64,000 nucleotides of DNA. Source: Allomuricauda sp. GTDB lineage: Bacteria > Bacteroidota > Bacteroidia > Flavobacteriales > Flavobacteriaceae. The stretch spans positions 1 to 64,000 of the forward strand of contig NZ_PABT01000020.1 in assembly GCF_002699205.1 (NCBI RefSeq), in the 5' to 3' direction. The translations under genes and the position numbers were made by a program. The notes under the pieces are model-generated. The model was not told the origin of the DNA, did not search any database, and saw only the letters and a program-made list of their open reading frames with translations. Of this stretch, positions 41,851 through 51,114 are shown piece after piece. Position 1 is the first letter of the stretch; each line of letters opens with the position of its first letter.

Positions 41851-42447
41851 CTATTGGGAATCTGCCTTTACCCTAGCACTTCCGGGAATGGTACCGTTTC
41901 CGCAAATCAGCTCCACTTTGGAGGTTTTGGGCAACCGATCTCCTGGTTTTATATATTTCCCTTTGAATTTTATATTGTAGACCATGTCCTTGCCCAACTC
42001 ATCAATGTAGGTCACGCGCTCCACATCCAAACCAACAGCCCTCAGCATGGATGTTGCATTACGCTGGGTAACCTGGATAATATCCGGCACACTGACTTTT
42101 TTGTACCCGGAAGGATTGACCGTAAAATATATTTTACGGTTGGCCTTTACCTTATTGCCCGCAGGTGGATTTTGCTCCAAAATGGAAAATCTCGGGTAAT
42201 CGGGGTTATAGTTGGAAGAGTCCAATACTTGATATCTAAGTCCGGCTTCCTCGACCGCCTTTCTCATCTCCATTACCGACATTTTGGAGAAATCCGGAAC
42301 TTCTACGAATTCACCGTGATTGGTCGTGCTCTTGAGCCATTGCAAGGCAACGAATACCAAAACTATGATAGCCACAGCAGCCAATCCCAGTTGAATCAAA
42401 AAGGTCTTGCTTTTTAAAAAGTTGAAAAAATTCTTCATGTATCTCAC
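41851..42447 (-). CDS. PASTA domain-containing protein
   Basis: N-terminal TM; VPDFSKMSVMEMRKAVEEAGLRYQVLDSS..., VPDIIQVTQRNATSMLRAVGLDVERV. Confidence 0.9.
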   Translation of the reverse strand: MRYMKNFFNFLKSKTFLIQLGLAAVAIIVLVFVALQWLKSTTNHGEFVEVPDFSKMSVMEMRKAVEEAGLRYQVLDSSNYNPDYPRFSILEQNPPAGNKVKANRKIYFTVNPSGYKKVSVPDIIQVTQRNATSMLRAVGLDVERVTYIDELGKDMVYNIKFKGKYIKPGDRLPKTSKVELICGNGTIPGSARVKADSQ

Positions 42448-42517
42448 CTTTACGGAGCAAATATAGGAAAGCCAACCCTTTTTTCTTTATTTTGCCTCTG
42501 CGTTATTTTACAAGTCA

Positions 42518-43492
42518 ATGAAAAAGAACATTGCCATTATTATGGGCGGCTATTCCAGCGAGCACCATATTTCCATCAAAAGTGGAAATGTGGTTTATAA
42601 ATATCTGGATGCAGAGAAATACAATGCGTATAGAATTGTGATCACCAAAGAGAAGTGGTTTTATCTAGATGATGAAAATCAAGAACTTCCCTTGGACAAA
42701 TCGGATTTCAGTATCACCATTGATGGAAGGACAATCCATTTTGATTGTGTTTTCAATGCCATTCATGGAACACCTGGGGAAGATGGTTTAATGCAAGCCT
42801 ACTTTGAACTATTGGGTATTCCACAAACTTCTTGCGACCATTACGAAGCCGCACTTACCTTTAACAAACGGGACCTATTGAGTGCGTTAAAACCCTATGG
42901 GGTCCCCTGCGCCAAGTCCTATTTTTTGAACAAAGGACAATCGGTTGATGAAAATGCGATTGTGGACAAAGTAGGACTACCTTGCTTTGTTAAGGCCAAT
43001 AGGGCCGGTAGTAGCTACGGAGTGGCCAAAGTGCACAAAAAAGAGGATCTGAATGCCGCTATAGCCAATGCTTTCAAGGAAGACAGTCAAATCATCATTG
43101 AATCTTTTTTGGATGGTACAGAAGTTTCGGTGGGGGTCATCACCCATAATAAAGAAGTAACCGTATTGCCGGTCACCGAAATCATATCTGAAAACGATTT
43201 CTTTGATTTTGAGGCCAAATACATGGGAAAATCCCAAGAGATAACACCGGCCCGGATTTCCAAAACACAGGAATCCAAAGTAAAAGAAATGGCAAAGTAC
43301 ATTTATAAAGTTCTGGGTCTGAAAGGATACACAAGAAGTGAGTTTATTTTTATTGGCGATGAACCCCATCTTCTGGAGATAAACACCACCCCCGGCCTTA
43401 CGGAAGAAAGCCTTTTGCCACAACAGGCCAATAAAGCAGGAATTTCACTTGGGGAACTTTTTGACTCCGCCATTGTTGAAGCTTTACGATAG
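42518..43492 (+). CDS. ddl: D-alanine--D-alanine ligase
   Basis: IHGTPGEDGLMQAYFELLGIPQTSCD; LEINTTPGLTEESLLPQQA. Confidence 0.95.
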   Translation: MKKNIAIIMGGYSSEHHISIKSGNVVYKYLDAEKYNAYRIVITKEKWFYLDDENQELPLDKSDFSITIDGRTIHFDCVFNAIHGTPGEDGLMQAYFELLGIPQTSCDHYEAALTFNKRDLLSALKPYGVPCAKSYFLNKGQSVDENAIVDKVGLPCFVKANRAGSSYGVAKVHKKEDLNAAIANAFKEDSQIIIESFLDGTEVSVGVITHNKEVTVLPVTEIISENDFFDFEAKYMGKSQEITPARISKTQESKVKEMAKYIYKVLGLKGYTRSEFIFIGDEPHLLEINTTPGLTEESLLPQQANKAGISLGELFDSAIVEALR

Positions 43493-43525
43493 AAACCGTA
43501 TTTTTAAAAAACTTTATTCCACAAC

Positions 43526-43984
43526 ATGAGACGTGCATTGTTCCCCGGATCCTTTGATCCACTTACTTTAGGCCATTATGATATTATTCAAAGAGGCGTG
43601 ACCCTGTTCGATGAACTTGTTATCGCCATTGGGATCAATGCGGACAAACAGTATATGTTTTCTTTGGAGGATCGTATCAACTTCATCAAAGAAGCTTTTA
43701 TAGATGAACCCAAGATTAAAGTAACCACCTATACGGGAATGACGGTGGACTTTTGCAAAAAAATCGAGGCCAATTTTATTTTAAGGGGATTGCGCAATCC
43801 TGCCGACTTTGAGTTTGAAAAAGCGATTGCACATACCAATCGTAAACTTTCCGAGATAGAAACCGTTTTTCTATTGACCTCATCGGGCAAGTCCTATATA
43901 AGTTCTTCGATTGTGCGGGACGTTATCAGGAATGGTGGGGACTACACCGGATTGGTTCCAGATACCGTTGTGGTAAAGAAATAA
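43526..43984 (+). CDS. coaD: Pantetheine-phosphate adenylyltransferase
   Basis: RRALFPGSFDPLTLGHYDIIQRG; YISSSIVRDV. Confidence 0.97.
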   Translation: MRRALFPGSFDPLTLGHYDIIQRGVTLFDELVIAIGINADKQYMFSLEDRINFIKEAFIDEPKIKVTTYTGMTVDFCKKIEANFILRGLRNPADFEFEKAIAHTNRKLSEIETVFLLTSSGKSYISSSIVRDVIRNGGDYTGLVPDTVVVKK

Positions 43985-44191
43985 AAACTGTAAAACTGTC
44001 GGTTTTCCAACTGGAGAACTTGAGTCCAATTGTTTTATTTCATATATTTTGGAACAGATAACCAAACCTAATTAAATGGATACCACATTTATTAGATCTT
44101 TCACAACAATATATCGCATTAAATTTCACAATAATCGTACCTTAGTAAGAAATTTCTTAGTGACATAACGTTTTTAAACATTCCCCCAGTT

Positions 44192-46021
44192 TTGAAAGCA
44201 GTTGAGAGAATCGACCAATCCTATTTATTAAAACAGTTGCCAAAAGCAACAGCACTTATATGCAACAAAGGAACCCTGCTCGACGCATCCTATTCTTGGT
44301 TGGATATTTTTGGTCTACCCCCACAAAATGAAAACACCGATATCAAAGTAGCTGCCTTTTTCCCAGAAATTTCGGACCTAAATCAAAGAATCGAAGAGCA
44401 CAAGTCATTTTTTATACAGCATAAAATAGAAAGCTCCAAGGGAGAAATCCGCCATTTAAAAAGTTATTTTGCACCGTGGTTCGACAAAAAGGAAAATGTG
44501 ATCGGGACAATAATCCAGACCGACGACATTACTTCGGAAGTTAAAAAAGAAGAAGAGATAAAATGGCTCAACAACATCATAGAAACCAAAGTCGAAGTAT
44601 CCAAGACAGGATGGTGGGAATATAATGTTGAAACGGAAGAACTTACATGGTGCAAGGAAACAAAACGAATTCACCAAGTACCAGATTGCTTTGAGCCCAC
44701 CACCATAGAAGCCATCAACTTTTACAAGGCAGGATATTGCCAAAACAAGGTTTCCATGCTTTTCCACAAGGCCATTGTCAACCATAAACCCTACGATGCC
44801 AAGGTCATGTTGGTGACATTTACTGGTGAGGAGCGATGGGTTCGAATCACAGGGGAACCCATCATCGAAAATGGAAAAGCCGTTAAAGTCTACGGAACCA
44901 TCAAGGACATTCATGATCAGTTCGTGGCAGAAACCAAGGTGAAAGAGAACCAACTGCTGCTTTCAACATTGATGGATGGCCTACCATTGAACCTGTTTGT
45001 AAAAGACTTGGAGTCCAGAAACGTTATGGTCAACAAAAGTGTCTGCAATTACTTCAACAAGAGTGTTGATGAAATTATCGGCAAAAATGACTTTGAACTT
45101 TATGACAAGGAGATGGCACAGGTCTTTAGGGAAGAAGATCTACAGGTAATGAAACACCTCACCCCAATGTTGGGCAAAGAGACCGTGAGTAAGCTCCATG
45201 GAAAATCGACCTATTTCCTGACATCAAAAATCCCATATTTCGATTTGGATGGAAAGGTATGTGGCCTCATCGGGATGAGCTTGGACATTACCGCCCTAAA
45301 AAGGAAGGAAGAGCAATTGCGGAACTTGATCAGTGTAACATCCAGACAAAACCAAAAGCTTATCAGTTTTGCACATATTGTCTCACATAATTTAAGGTCA
45401 CATTCTGCCAATTTTTCCATGCTTCTCGAATTTTTAAAGTCAGAAAAGGACATGGAAGAACGCAAACGTATCATCCAAATGCTTACCCGGGCATCGAACA
45501 ACCTTTTGGAAACCATGGAAAACCTAAACCAAGTGGTGGACATCAATACCAAGGATTCGGAGACCAAAAAAAACCTCAACCTAAAGAATAGTATAACAAA
45601 GGTATTACATAACCTTACTGCCCTTTTGGAGAAAAATGATTCCAAGATCCTAAACAACGTTGCAGAGGACATCGAGGTCAATTGTGTGCCGGCTTATATG
45701 GACAGCATTATTCTAAATCTTATTTCCAATGCGATAAAATATAAAAGTCCAAATAGACCCCCCTTGATCACAATAAATGCCATTAAATCCAAGAAAAGGA
45801 CCATGTTGAGCATTTCGGACAATGGAATGGGAATCGACTTGAACAAATACGGTGACAAAATTTTCGGGATGTACAAAACATTCCACAACAGAAAAGATGC
45901 CAAAGGCTTTGGTCTTTACTTGATAAAGAACCAAATTGAAGCCATGGGCGGAAGTATAACAGTGCAGAGTGAAGTTGACAAAGGCACTACATTTAATGTG
46001 TATTTTAATGAAGAAAGTTAG
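44192..46021 (+). CDS. PAS domain-containing sensor histidine kinase (TTG start)
   Basis: PAS-like segments; H-box FAHIVSHNLRSHSANFSMLLEFL; N/G boxes NLISNAIKYKSP, ISDNGMGIDLNKYGDKIFGMYKTFHNRKDAKGFGLYL. Confidence 0.93.
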   Translation: MKAVERIDQSYLLKQLPKATALICNKGTLLDASYSWLDIFGLPPQNENTDIKVAAFFPEISDLNQRIEEHKSFFIQHKIESSKGEIRHLKSYFAPWFDKKENVIGTIIQTDDITSEVKKEEEIKWLNNIIETKVEVSKTGWWEYNVETEELTWCKETKRIHQVPDCFEPTTIEAINFYKAGYCQNKVSMLFHKAIVNHKPYDAKVMLVTFTGEERWVRITGEPIIENGKAVKVYGTIKDIHDQFVAETKVKENQLLLSTLMDGLPLNLFVKDLESRNVMVNKSVCNYFNKSVDEIIGKNDFELYDKEMAQVFREEDLQVMKHLTPMLGKETVSKLHGKSTYFLTSKIPYFDLDGKVCGLIGMSLDITALKRKEEQLRNLISVTSRQNQKLISFAHIVSHNLRSHSANFSMLLEFLKSEKDMEERKRIIQMLTRASNNLLETMENLNQVVDINTKDSETKKNLNLKNSITKVLHNLTALLEKNDSKILNNVAEDIEVNCVPAYMDSIILNLISNAIKYKSPNRPPLITINAIKSKKRTMLSISDNGMGIDLNKYGDKIFGMYKTFHNRKDAKGFGLYLIKNQIEAMGGSITVQSEVDKGTTFNVYFNEES

Positions 46022-46421
46022 TTGTATTTTTATTGTGGATGATGACCCCATTTCTGTATTTGGCATCAAAAAAATGTTGAAGTCCGTAGCTATCTGTAAC
46101 GATATACAGATTTTCCAGAATGGACATGAGGCTTACGAGGCCATGAAAGATAGACAGGCTAAAGGCAAAGTTATCCCGGAGGTTATATTTTTGGATATAA
46201 ACATGCCCATTATGGATGGCTGGGACTTTCTGGATAAATTCATTTCCATGGACATAAAAAGACATATTGTCATAAACCTGATCACTTCCTCCATAGATCC
46301 TTTGGATTATGAAAAATGGAGAAATTTTAAAGATAAGTGCCCACATCTACTGAACTTTAAGAACAAGCCCATTTTTAAAATTGAGGCCAATGATCTTGGT
46401 TGCATGGATATAGCCTCTTAA
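46008..46421 (+). CDS. Single-domain response regulator (receiver)
   Basis: MKKVSCIFIVDDDPISVFGIKKMLK...EVIFLDINMPIMDGWDFL; overlaps the kinase end. Confidence 0.9.
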   Translation: MKKVSCIFIVDDDPISVFGIKKMLKSVAICNDIQIFQNGHEAYEAMKDRQAKGKVIPEVIFLDINMPIMDGWDFLDKFISMDIKRHIVINLITSSIDPLDYEKWRNFKDKCPHLLNFKNKPIFKIEANDLGCMDIAS

Positions 46422-46491
46422 ATTATAATATTCCGTATTTTTGGTACTGTCAGGCACATGTTTTTGTGTAAACTAAAGTTCCAGAGATATT

Positions 46492-48264
46492 TTGAAGTAC
46501 ATTGTTTTTTTTACGGCCATAATTCTTTTCTTGTCCTGTGAGTCCGAAACACAGGACGAAAAGCCCTCGTATCCTATACAATATGAACTATCGGACGGGA
46601 AGGAAACAGCAACCTATCAGCAAACCATTGATTATTACATAACCCTCGCCCGTGAGTTCCCTGAAATAAACATGCATACCATAGGCGAGACCGATAGTGG
46701 TTATCCATTGCACACGGTGACATTCAATCCTGATGGAGATTTCAACTATGAAAATATCCGTAAGGAAAAATCCATCATTCTTATAAACAATGGCATCCAC
46801 CCAGGTGAAAGCGATGGTATAGATGCCACCATGATGCTTTATAGGGACTTGGCCACTGGCAAAGTGGATATGCCCAAAAACACCGTGTTGGTCACCATCC
46901 CCATTTACAACATAGGAGGTGCGCTCAATAGAAATTCCACTACGCGCACCAATCAAAATGGCCCTTTGGAATATGGTTTTAGGGGAAATGCACGTAATTA
47001 CGACCTGAATAGGGACTTCATCAAAATGGACACCCAAAACGCCAAGACCTTCGCCCAAATTTTTCACATGGTGAAGCCTGATGTCTTTGTGGACAACCAT
47101 GTGAGCAATGGGGCAGATTACCAATATACCTTGACCCACCTCTTTACCCAGCACAATAAATTGGGAGGTAAATTGGGAGCGTACCTGCACGATACCCTAA
47201 TGCCCAGCCTTGAAAATTCCTTGGCCGAAAAGGAATGGGACATTACCCCGTATGTCAATGTATTCAATGTACCTCCAGAGATGGGTTTCAGCCAATTTAT
47301 GGACCATCCGAGGTATTCCACCGGCTACACAACACTTTGGAGCACTTTGGGCCTCATGGTGGAAACCCACATGCTAAAACCATACAAACAACGTGTGGAG
47401 GGAACCTATGACCTTATGAAGAGCCTCATTGAGGTGGTTGAGGTGGAACATGAAAACATTAAATCCCTTCGAAAAGAAACCTTGGAAAAAAACCTAGATC
47501 TGTCCGAGTATTACTTTAACTGGCAAGTGGACACCACCCAAAGCTCCACACTCAACTTTAAGGGCTACGAAGCAGAAAAAATCACAAGCGAGGTAACCGG
47601 GCTCCCAAGACTTAAATATAACCGGGACAAGCCGTTCACCAAGGAAGTAGTTTATCAAGATTATTTTTATCCCGCAGATACCGTGGAAGTCCCCGATGCC
47701 TACATCGTAAAAAAAAGCTGGAAAAAAGTAATTGAACGATTGGACGCCAATAAAATCCAATATTCACCCATAAAAAAAGATACCGTCATATCCGTAGAAG
47801 TGTACAAAATAGTGGATTACGACACTCGGAACACCCCTTACGAAGGTCATTACCCCCACTATAACACCAAAGTGGAGAAAAGCATGAAAGAAGTTCATTT
47901 TACCGAAGGCGATCTATTGGTTCCAACCCGTCAAACGGGCATTAGGTACCTCATGGAAACATTGGAGCCCCAAGGCACCGATTCATTCTTCAATTGGAAC
48001 TTTTTTGATACCGTACTGCAGCGAAAAGAGGGCTTCTCCCCTTATGTCTTTGAAGATATTGCACTAGAAATGTTGCAAAAAGACACTGTGTTGTTGCGGG
48101 AATTTGAGGCAAAAAAAGAAGCTGATCTCAATTTTGCCAATAATTGGTACGCACAATTAAATTGGATTTTTGAGCGCTCCGAGCATTTTGAAGAAGCCTA
48201 CCTTACCTACCCCATATACAGGATAGCAAAAAATAGTGATGCTTCTGGGTTGCTTTCTAATTAA
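46492..48264 (+). CDS. M14 family zinc carboxypeptidase lipoprotein (TTG start)
   Basis: LFLSCESE lipobox; NNGIHPGESDGIDATMML; RDFIKMDTQNAK. Confidence 0.88.
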   Translation: MKYIVFFTAIILFLSCESETQDEKPSYPIQYELSDGKETATYQQTIDYYITLAREFPEINMHTIGETDSGYPLHTVTFNPDGDFNYENIRKEKSIILINNGIHPGESDGIDATMMLYRDLATGKVDMPKNTVLVTIPIYNIGGALNRNSTTRTNQNGPLEYGFRGNARNYDLNRDFIKMDTQNAKTFAQIFHMVKPDVFVDNHVSNGADYQYTLTHLFTQHNKLGGKLGAYLHDTLMPSLENSLAEKEWDITPYVNVFNVPPEMGFSQFMDHPRYSTGYTTLWSTLGLMVETHMLKPYKQRVEGTYDLMKSLIEVVEVEHENIKSLRKETLEKNLDLSEYYFNWQVDTTQSSTLNFKGYEAEKITSEVTGLPRLKYNRDKPFTKEVVYQDYFYPADTVEVPDAYIVKKSWKKVIERLDANKIQYSPIKKDTVISVEVYKIVDYDTRNTPYEGHYPHYNTKVEKSMKEVHFTEGDLLVPTRQTGIRYLMETLEPQGTDSFFNWNFFDTVLQRKEGFSPYVFEDIALEMLQKDTVLLREFEAKKEADLNFANNWYAQLNWIFERSEHFEEAYLTYPIYRIAKNSDASGLLSN

Positions 48265-48856
48265 ATGGCCAATCCTCGAACAAAATCTTAATGTTATGGT
48301 AAGAGTTCTTTAAAGCCTTTTTGGTCTTTTTGGGGCCTTTCCATTTCACCTTTTTAATTCCTTCCGCCTTTTCGGCCACCAATTTCCCTTTATAATCGGT
48401 TGACATAACAAACCAATGGGTTTGCTTCAATCGATATTCCCCGTTTCTTTTGAATACATGAAAAGTAGTATGAAGAAATCGTTCAATTTTAAGGTTTTTC
48501 ACCCCGGTCTCCTCCTCCACTTCACGAATCGCGGCATTCTCAATGGACTCCCCTTTGTCCACTTTTCCCTTGGGCAAGTCCCATTTTCCATTTCTAAAAA
48601 TAAAGAGAACCTTACCCTTTTCATTTATCACAAATCCCCCACCAGCAACCACTACTGGAATCTTGTGCATAAAAAGTTTTAGAATTTCCTGTTCATCAGG
48701 ATGGTACAAGTATGCTTTTTTCAACTTCTTTTTGGACAAAAGCCGAATAGCCTCAACAATAGAATCACCATCCAAGGAAAACAAACTACCATTGGAATCT
48801 TCGGGTCTCTTATTTGTTAAAATCAGTGGAGACTCATTAACAAAAACTTCATACAT
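48257..48856 (-). CDS. NUDIX hydrolase
   Basis: GKVDKGESIENAAIREVEEETGV Nudix box. Confidence 0.93.
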   Translation of the reverse strand: MYEVFVNESPLILTNKRPEDSNGSLFSLDGDSIVEAIRLLSKKKLKKAYLYHPDEQEILKLFMHKIPVVVAGGGFVINEKGKVLFIFRNGKWDLPKGKVDKGESIENAAIREVEEETGVKNLKIERFLHTTFHVFKRNGEYRLKQTHWFVMSTDYKGKLVAEKAEGIKKVKWKGPKKTKKALKNSYHNIKILFEDWPFN

Positions 48857-48863
48857 TTGCGCA

Positions 48864-49502
48864 ATGGTTTTAGATAAGGGAATCGCAAAAAAAACAGCCG
48901 AGCTGTTATTACAAATTAATGCAATTAAGTTGGAACCTGAAAATCCTTTTACGTGGGCCTCAGGTTGGAAATCTCCAATTTATTGCGACAATAGGATTAT
49001 GCTTTCCTACCCAATGATCAGAAATTTTGTGCGGGAGGAAATCGCAAAACAGGTGGAGAAGCTCTACGGAAAGCCCGACGTGATCGCCGGAGTTGCAACA
49101 GGGGCCATTGGAATTGGCATTTTGGTCGCCGAGGCACTGGGGCTCCCTTTCGTATATGTAAGACCAAAACCGAAAGAACACGGTAGGCAAAACCAGATTG
49201 AAGGCTATTTTGAAGCCGGGCAAAGCGTAGTGGTCATCGAAGACCTGATCAGTACTGGAAAGAGCAGCCTAAATGCCGTACAGGCCCTAAAGGAACAACA
49301 AGCGGACATTAAGGGGATGATCGCCATTTTTACCTACGGCTTTCCCGTCTCCATAGAAAATTTTGAAAAAGAAGGCGTTGAACTGCACACCCTGTCCGAT
49401 TACGAAAACCTTATTGAACAGGCCTCGGACACCAACTACATAAAAGAATCCCAATTACAGACATTATTAGAGTGGAGATCTAATCCACAAGAATGGAAAT
49501 AA
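48864..49502 (+). CDS. pyrE: Orotate phosphoribosyltransferase
   Basis: KLEPENPFTWASGWKSPIYCDNR; VVVIEDLISTGKSSLNAV. Start corrected from the longer ORF. Confidence 0.95.
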   Translation: MVLDKGIAKKTAELLLQINAIKLEPENPFTWASGWKSPIYCDNRIMLSYPMIRNFVREEIAKQVEKLYGKPDVIAGVATGAIGIGILVAEALGLPFVYVRPKPKEHGRQNQIEGYFEAGQSVVVIEDLISTGKSSLNAVQALKEQQADIKGMIAIFTYGFPVSIENFEKEGVELHTLSDYENLIEQASDTNYIKESQLQTLLEWRSNPQEWK

Positions 49503-49511
49503 AATAGTACA

Positions 49512-49910
49512 ATGCACATTGAATCCTCTAAAAAGAAAGTAGCTAAAAGCGACAAAGAAGTTTTTGATTTCTTGACCGACATCAAAAACTTTGAAACATT
49601 AATGCCCGACAATATCGACAAATTTGAAGTGTTGGACGAAAACACCTTCAAGTTCGCTCTAAAGGGCATGCCCGAAATTGTACTCAGACTCAAGGAACAG
49701 GTTCCCCACGACAAAGTGATTCTGGGAGCGGCAAGCGACAAACTACCTTTTACATTAACCGCGGATATTACCTCATTGGGAGAAAATGAGAGTGAGGTGG
49801 GATTGAGTTTTGAAGGAGAGTTCAACGCCATGATGGCCATGATGATCAAAGCACCGATAACCAATTTTATCGGAACGCTATCCAATAATTTGGACAAAAT
49901 AGGTCAATAA
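49512..49910 (+). CDS. SRPBCC-like family protein
   Basis: 132 aa; FDFLTDIKNFETLMPDNIDKFEV; position after pyrE. Confidence 0.75.
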   Translation: MHIESSKKKVAKSDKEVFDFLTDIKNFETLMPDNIDKFEVLDENTFKFALKGMPEIVLRLKEQVPHDKVILGAASDKLPFTLTADITSLGENESEVGLSFEGEFNAMMAMMIKAPITNFIGTLSNNLDKIGQ

Positions 49911-50647
49911 AGCAAGGTAACCTCCTTTAAGTCAAACTCCTTAAATATGCTATCTTCCAATTCGAGCACCAATTTGCCCGATGGTGATACCCTACGGATA
50001 TACCCCATGAACATTTCACCTTTAGGATCGGTAAAAGTGGATGGTTTATCTTTTCTAAAAAGCATTTTTTCGTAGGCAGGCAAAAGTTGGGCGACCGTTT
50101 TTGTTTCAATATCCTCCAAATGAAGTACGATGCGCTCCAAAATCCTTTGGAGGATCTCATCCAGATCAAAATGCCGTCCCGTTATCCCTTTTAGGGAAGA
50201 TACCCTTTCCAATCCAGCAAAGTCGGTTTGGTTCACATTTAGGCCAATACCGATAATAGAATGATCCACCAAAGCGCCTTTTAAGACATTTTCAATTAAA
50301 ATACCACAAATTTTAATGGAACCTGACATAATGTCGTTGGGCCATTTTACCTTGATATTGGGTACAGAAAGTTCACTTAAAGCATCACAGATCGCCAAGG
50401 ATATTGCAATGTTCAAAACAAATTGGTGCCGAACACCCATCGAATCAAATCTTTTCAACACACTGAACGTAAGGTTTTTACCACCCTCTGACTGCCAAAC
50501 AGTCCCCATCTGCCCCCTTCCTTTTAGCTGATTTTCGGCAACAACAACGGTGTAATCCAATGGATTTTCCGAGCGCAACAAATCCCTTAAATACAAATTT
50601 GTGGAGTCCGTGGCATCAAGTTTGAGTATTTGAAAATGTTTTCCCAA
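49904..50647 (-). CDS. birA: Biotin--[acetyl-CoA-carboxylase] ligase (TTG start)
   Basis: LDATDSTNLYLRDLL; AENQLKGRGQMGTVWQSEGGKNLTFS; KWPNDIM. Confidence 0.93.
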   Translation of the reverse strand: MGKHFQILKLDATDSTNLYLRDLLRSENPLDYTVVVAENQLKGRGQMGTVWQSEGGKNLTFSVLKRFDSMGVRHQFVLNIAISLAICDALSELSVPNIKVKWPNDIMSGSIKICGILIENVLKGALVDHSIIGIGLNVNQTDFAGLERVSSLKGITGRHFDLDEILQRILERIVLHLEDIETKTVAQLLPAYEKMLFRKDKPSTFTDPKGEMFMGYIRRVSPSGKLVLELEDSIFKEFDLKEVTLLY

Positions 50648-50730
50648 TAGAGCAAGCCTTTATGATTTGTTAAAAACTAGGGCTAAGAAAACAAAAAAAA
50701 CATAACTTTGTAAAAAACTAAAATTTTTGA

Positions 50731-51108
50731 ATGCAGAAAACAAAAGCTAGCGCAGATGAATTGATTGCCTTGATATTAGAAGGAATAGAAGACGTTAAAG
50801 GAGTTGATATCAATCTACTCGACCTTAGGGGAATCGAAAATACAGTTTGCGACTACTTTATCATCTGCAACGGTACTTCCAACACACATGTAAACGCAAT
50901 TGTCTCCTCCATCCAAAAAAAGGTCAGCAAGACCCTACACGACAAGCCATGGCATGTCGAAGGTTCTGAAAATGCCGAATGGGTGCTGATGGATTATGTT
51001 AATGTCGTAGTCCATGTATTTCAAAAACACATTAGGGAATTCTATGACATTGAAGGACTTTGGGGAGACGCCAAGGTTACTATGGTAGAAAGCAGTTACA
51101 ATTCTTAA
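50731..51108 (+). CDS. rsfS: Ribosome silencing factor
   Basis: DYFIICNGTSNTHVNAI; ENAEWVLMDYVNVVVHVFQKHIREFYDIEGLWGDA. Confidence 0.96.
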   Translation: MQKTKASADELIALILEGIEDVKGVDINLLDLRGIENTVCDYFIICNGTSNTHVNAIVSSIQKKVSKTLHDKPWHVEGSENAEWVLMDYVNVVVHVFQKHIREFYDIEGLWGDAKVTMVESSYNS

Positions 51109-51114
51109 GAAAAA

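Noticed and set aside
41060-41980. 306-aa plus-strand ORF antisense to rluD
   Set aside because: Antisense to a clear pseudouridine synthase with catalytic motifs; composition is not protein-like.
48543-48863. N-terminal extension of the pyrE ORF
   Set aside because: The 107-aa extension is antisense to the NUDIX gene and not PyrE-like; true start is MVLDKGIAKKTAELL at 48864.
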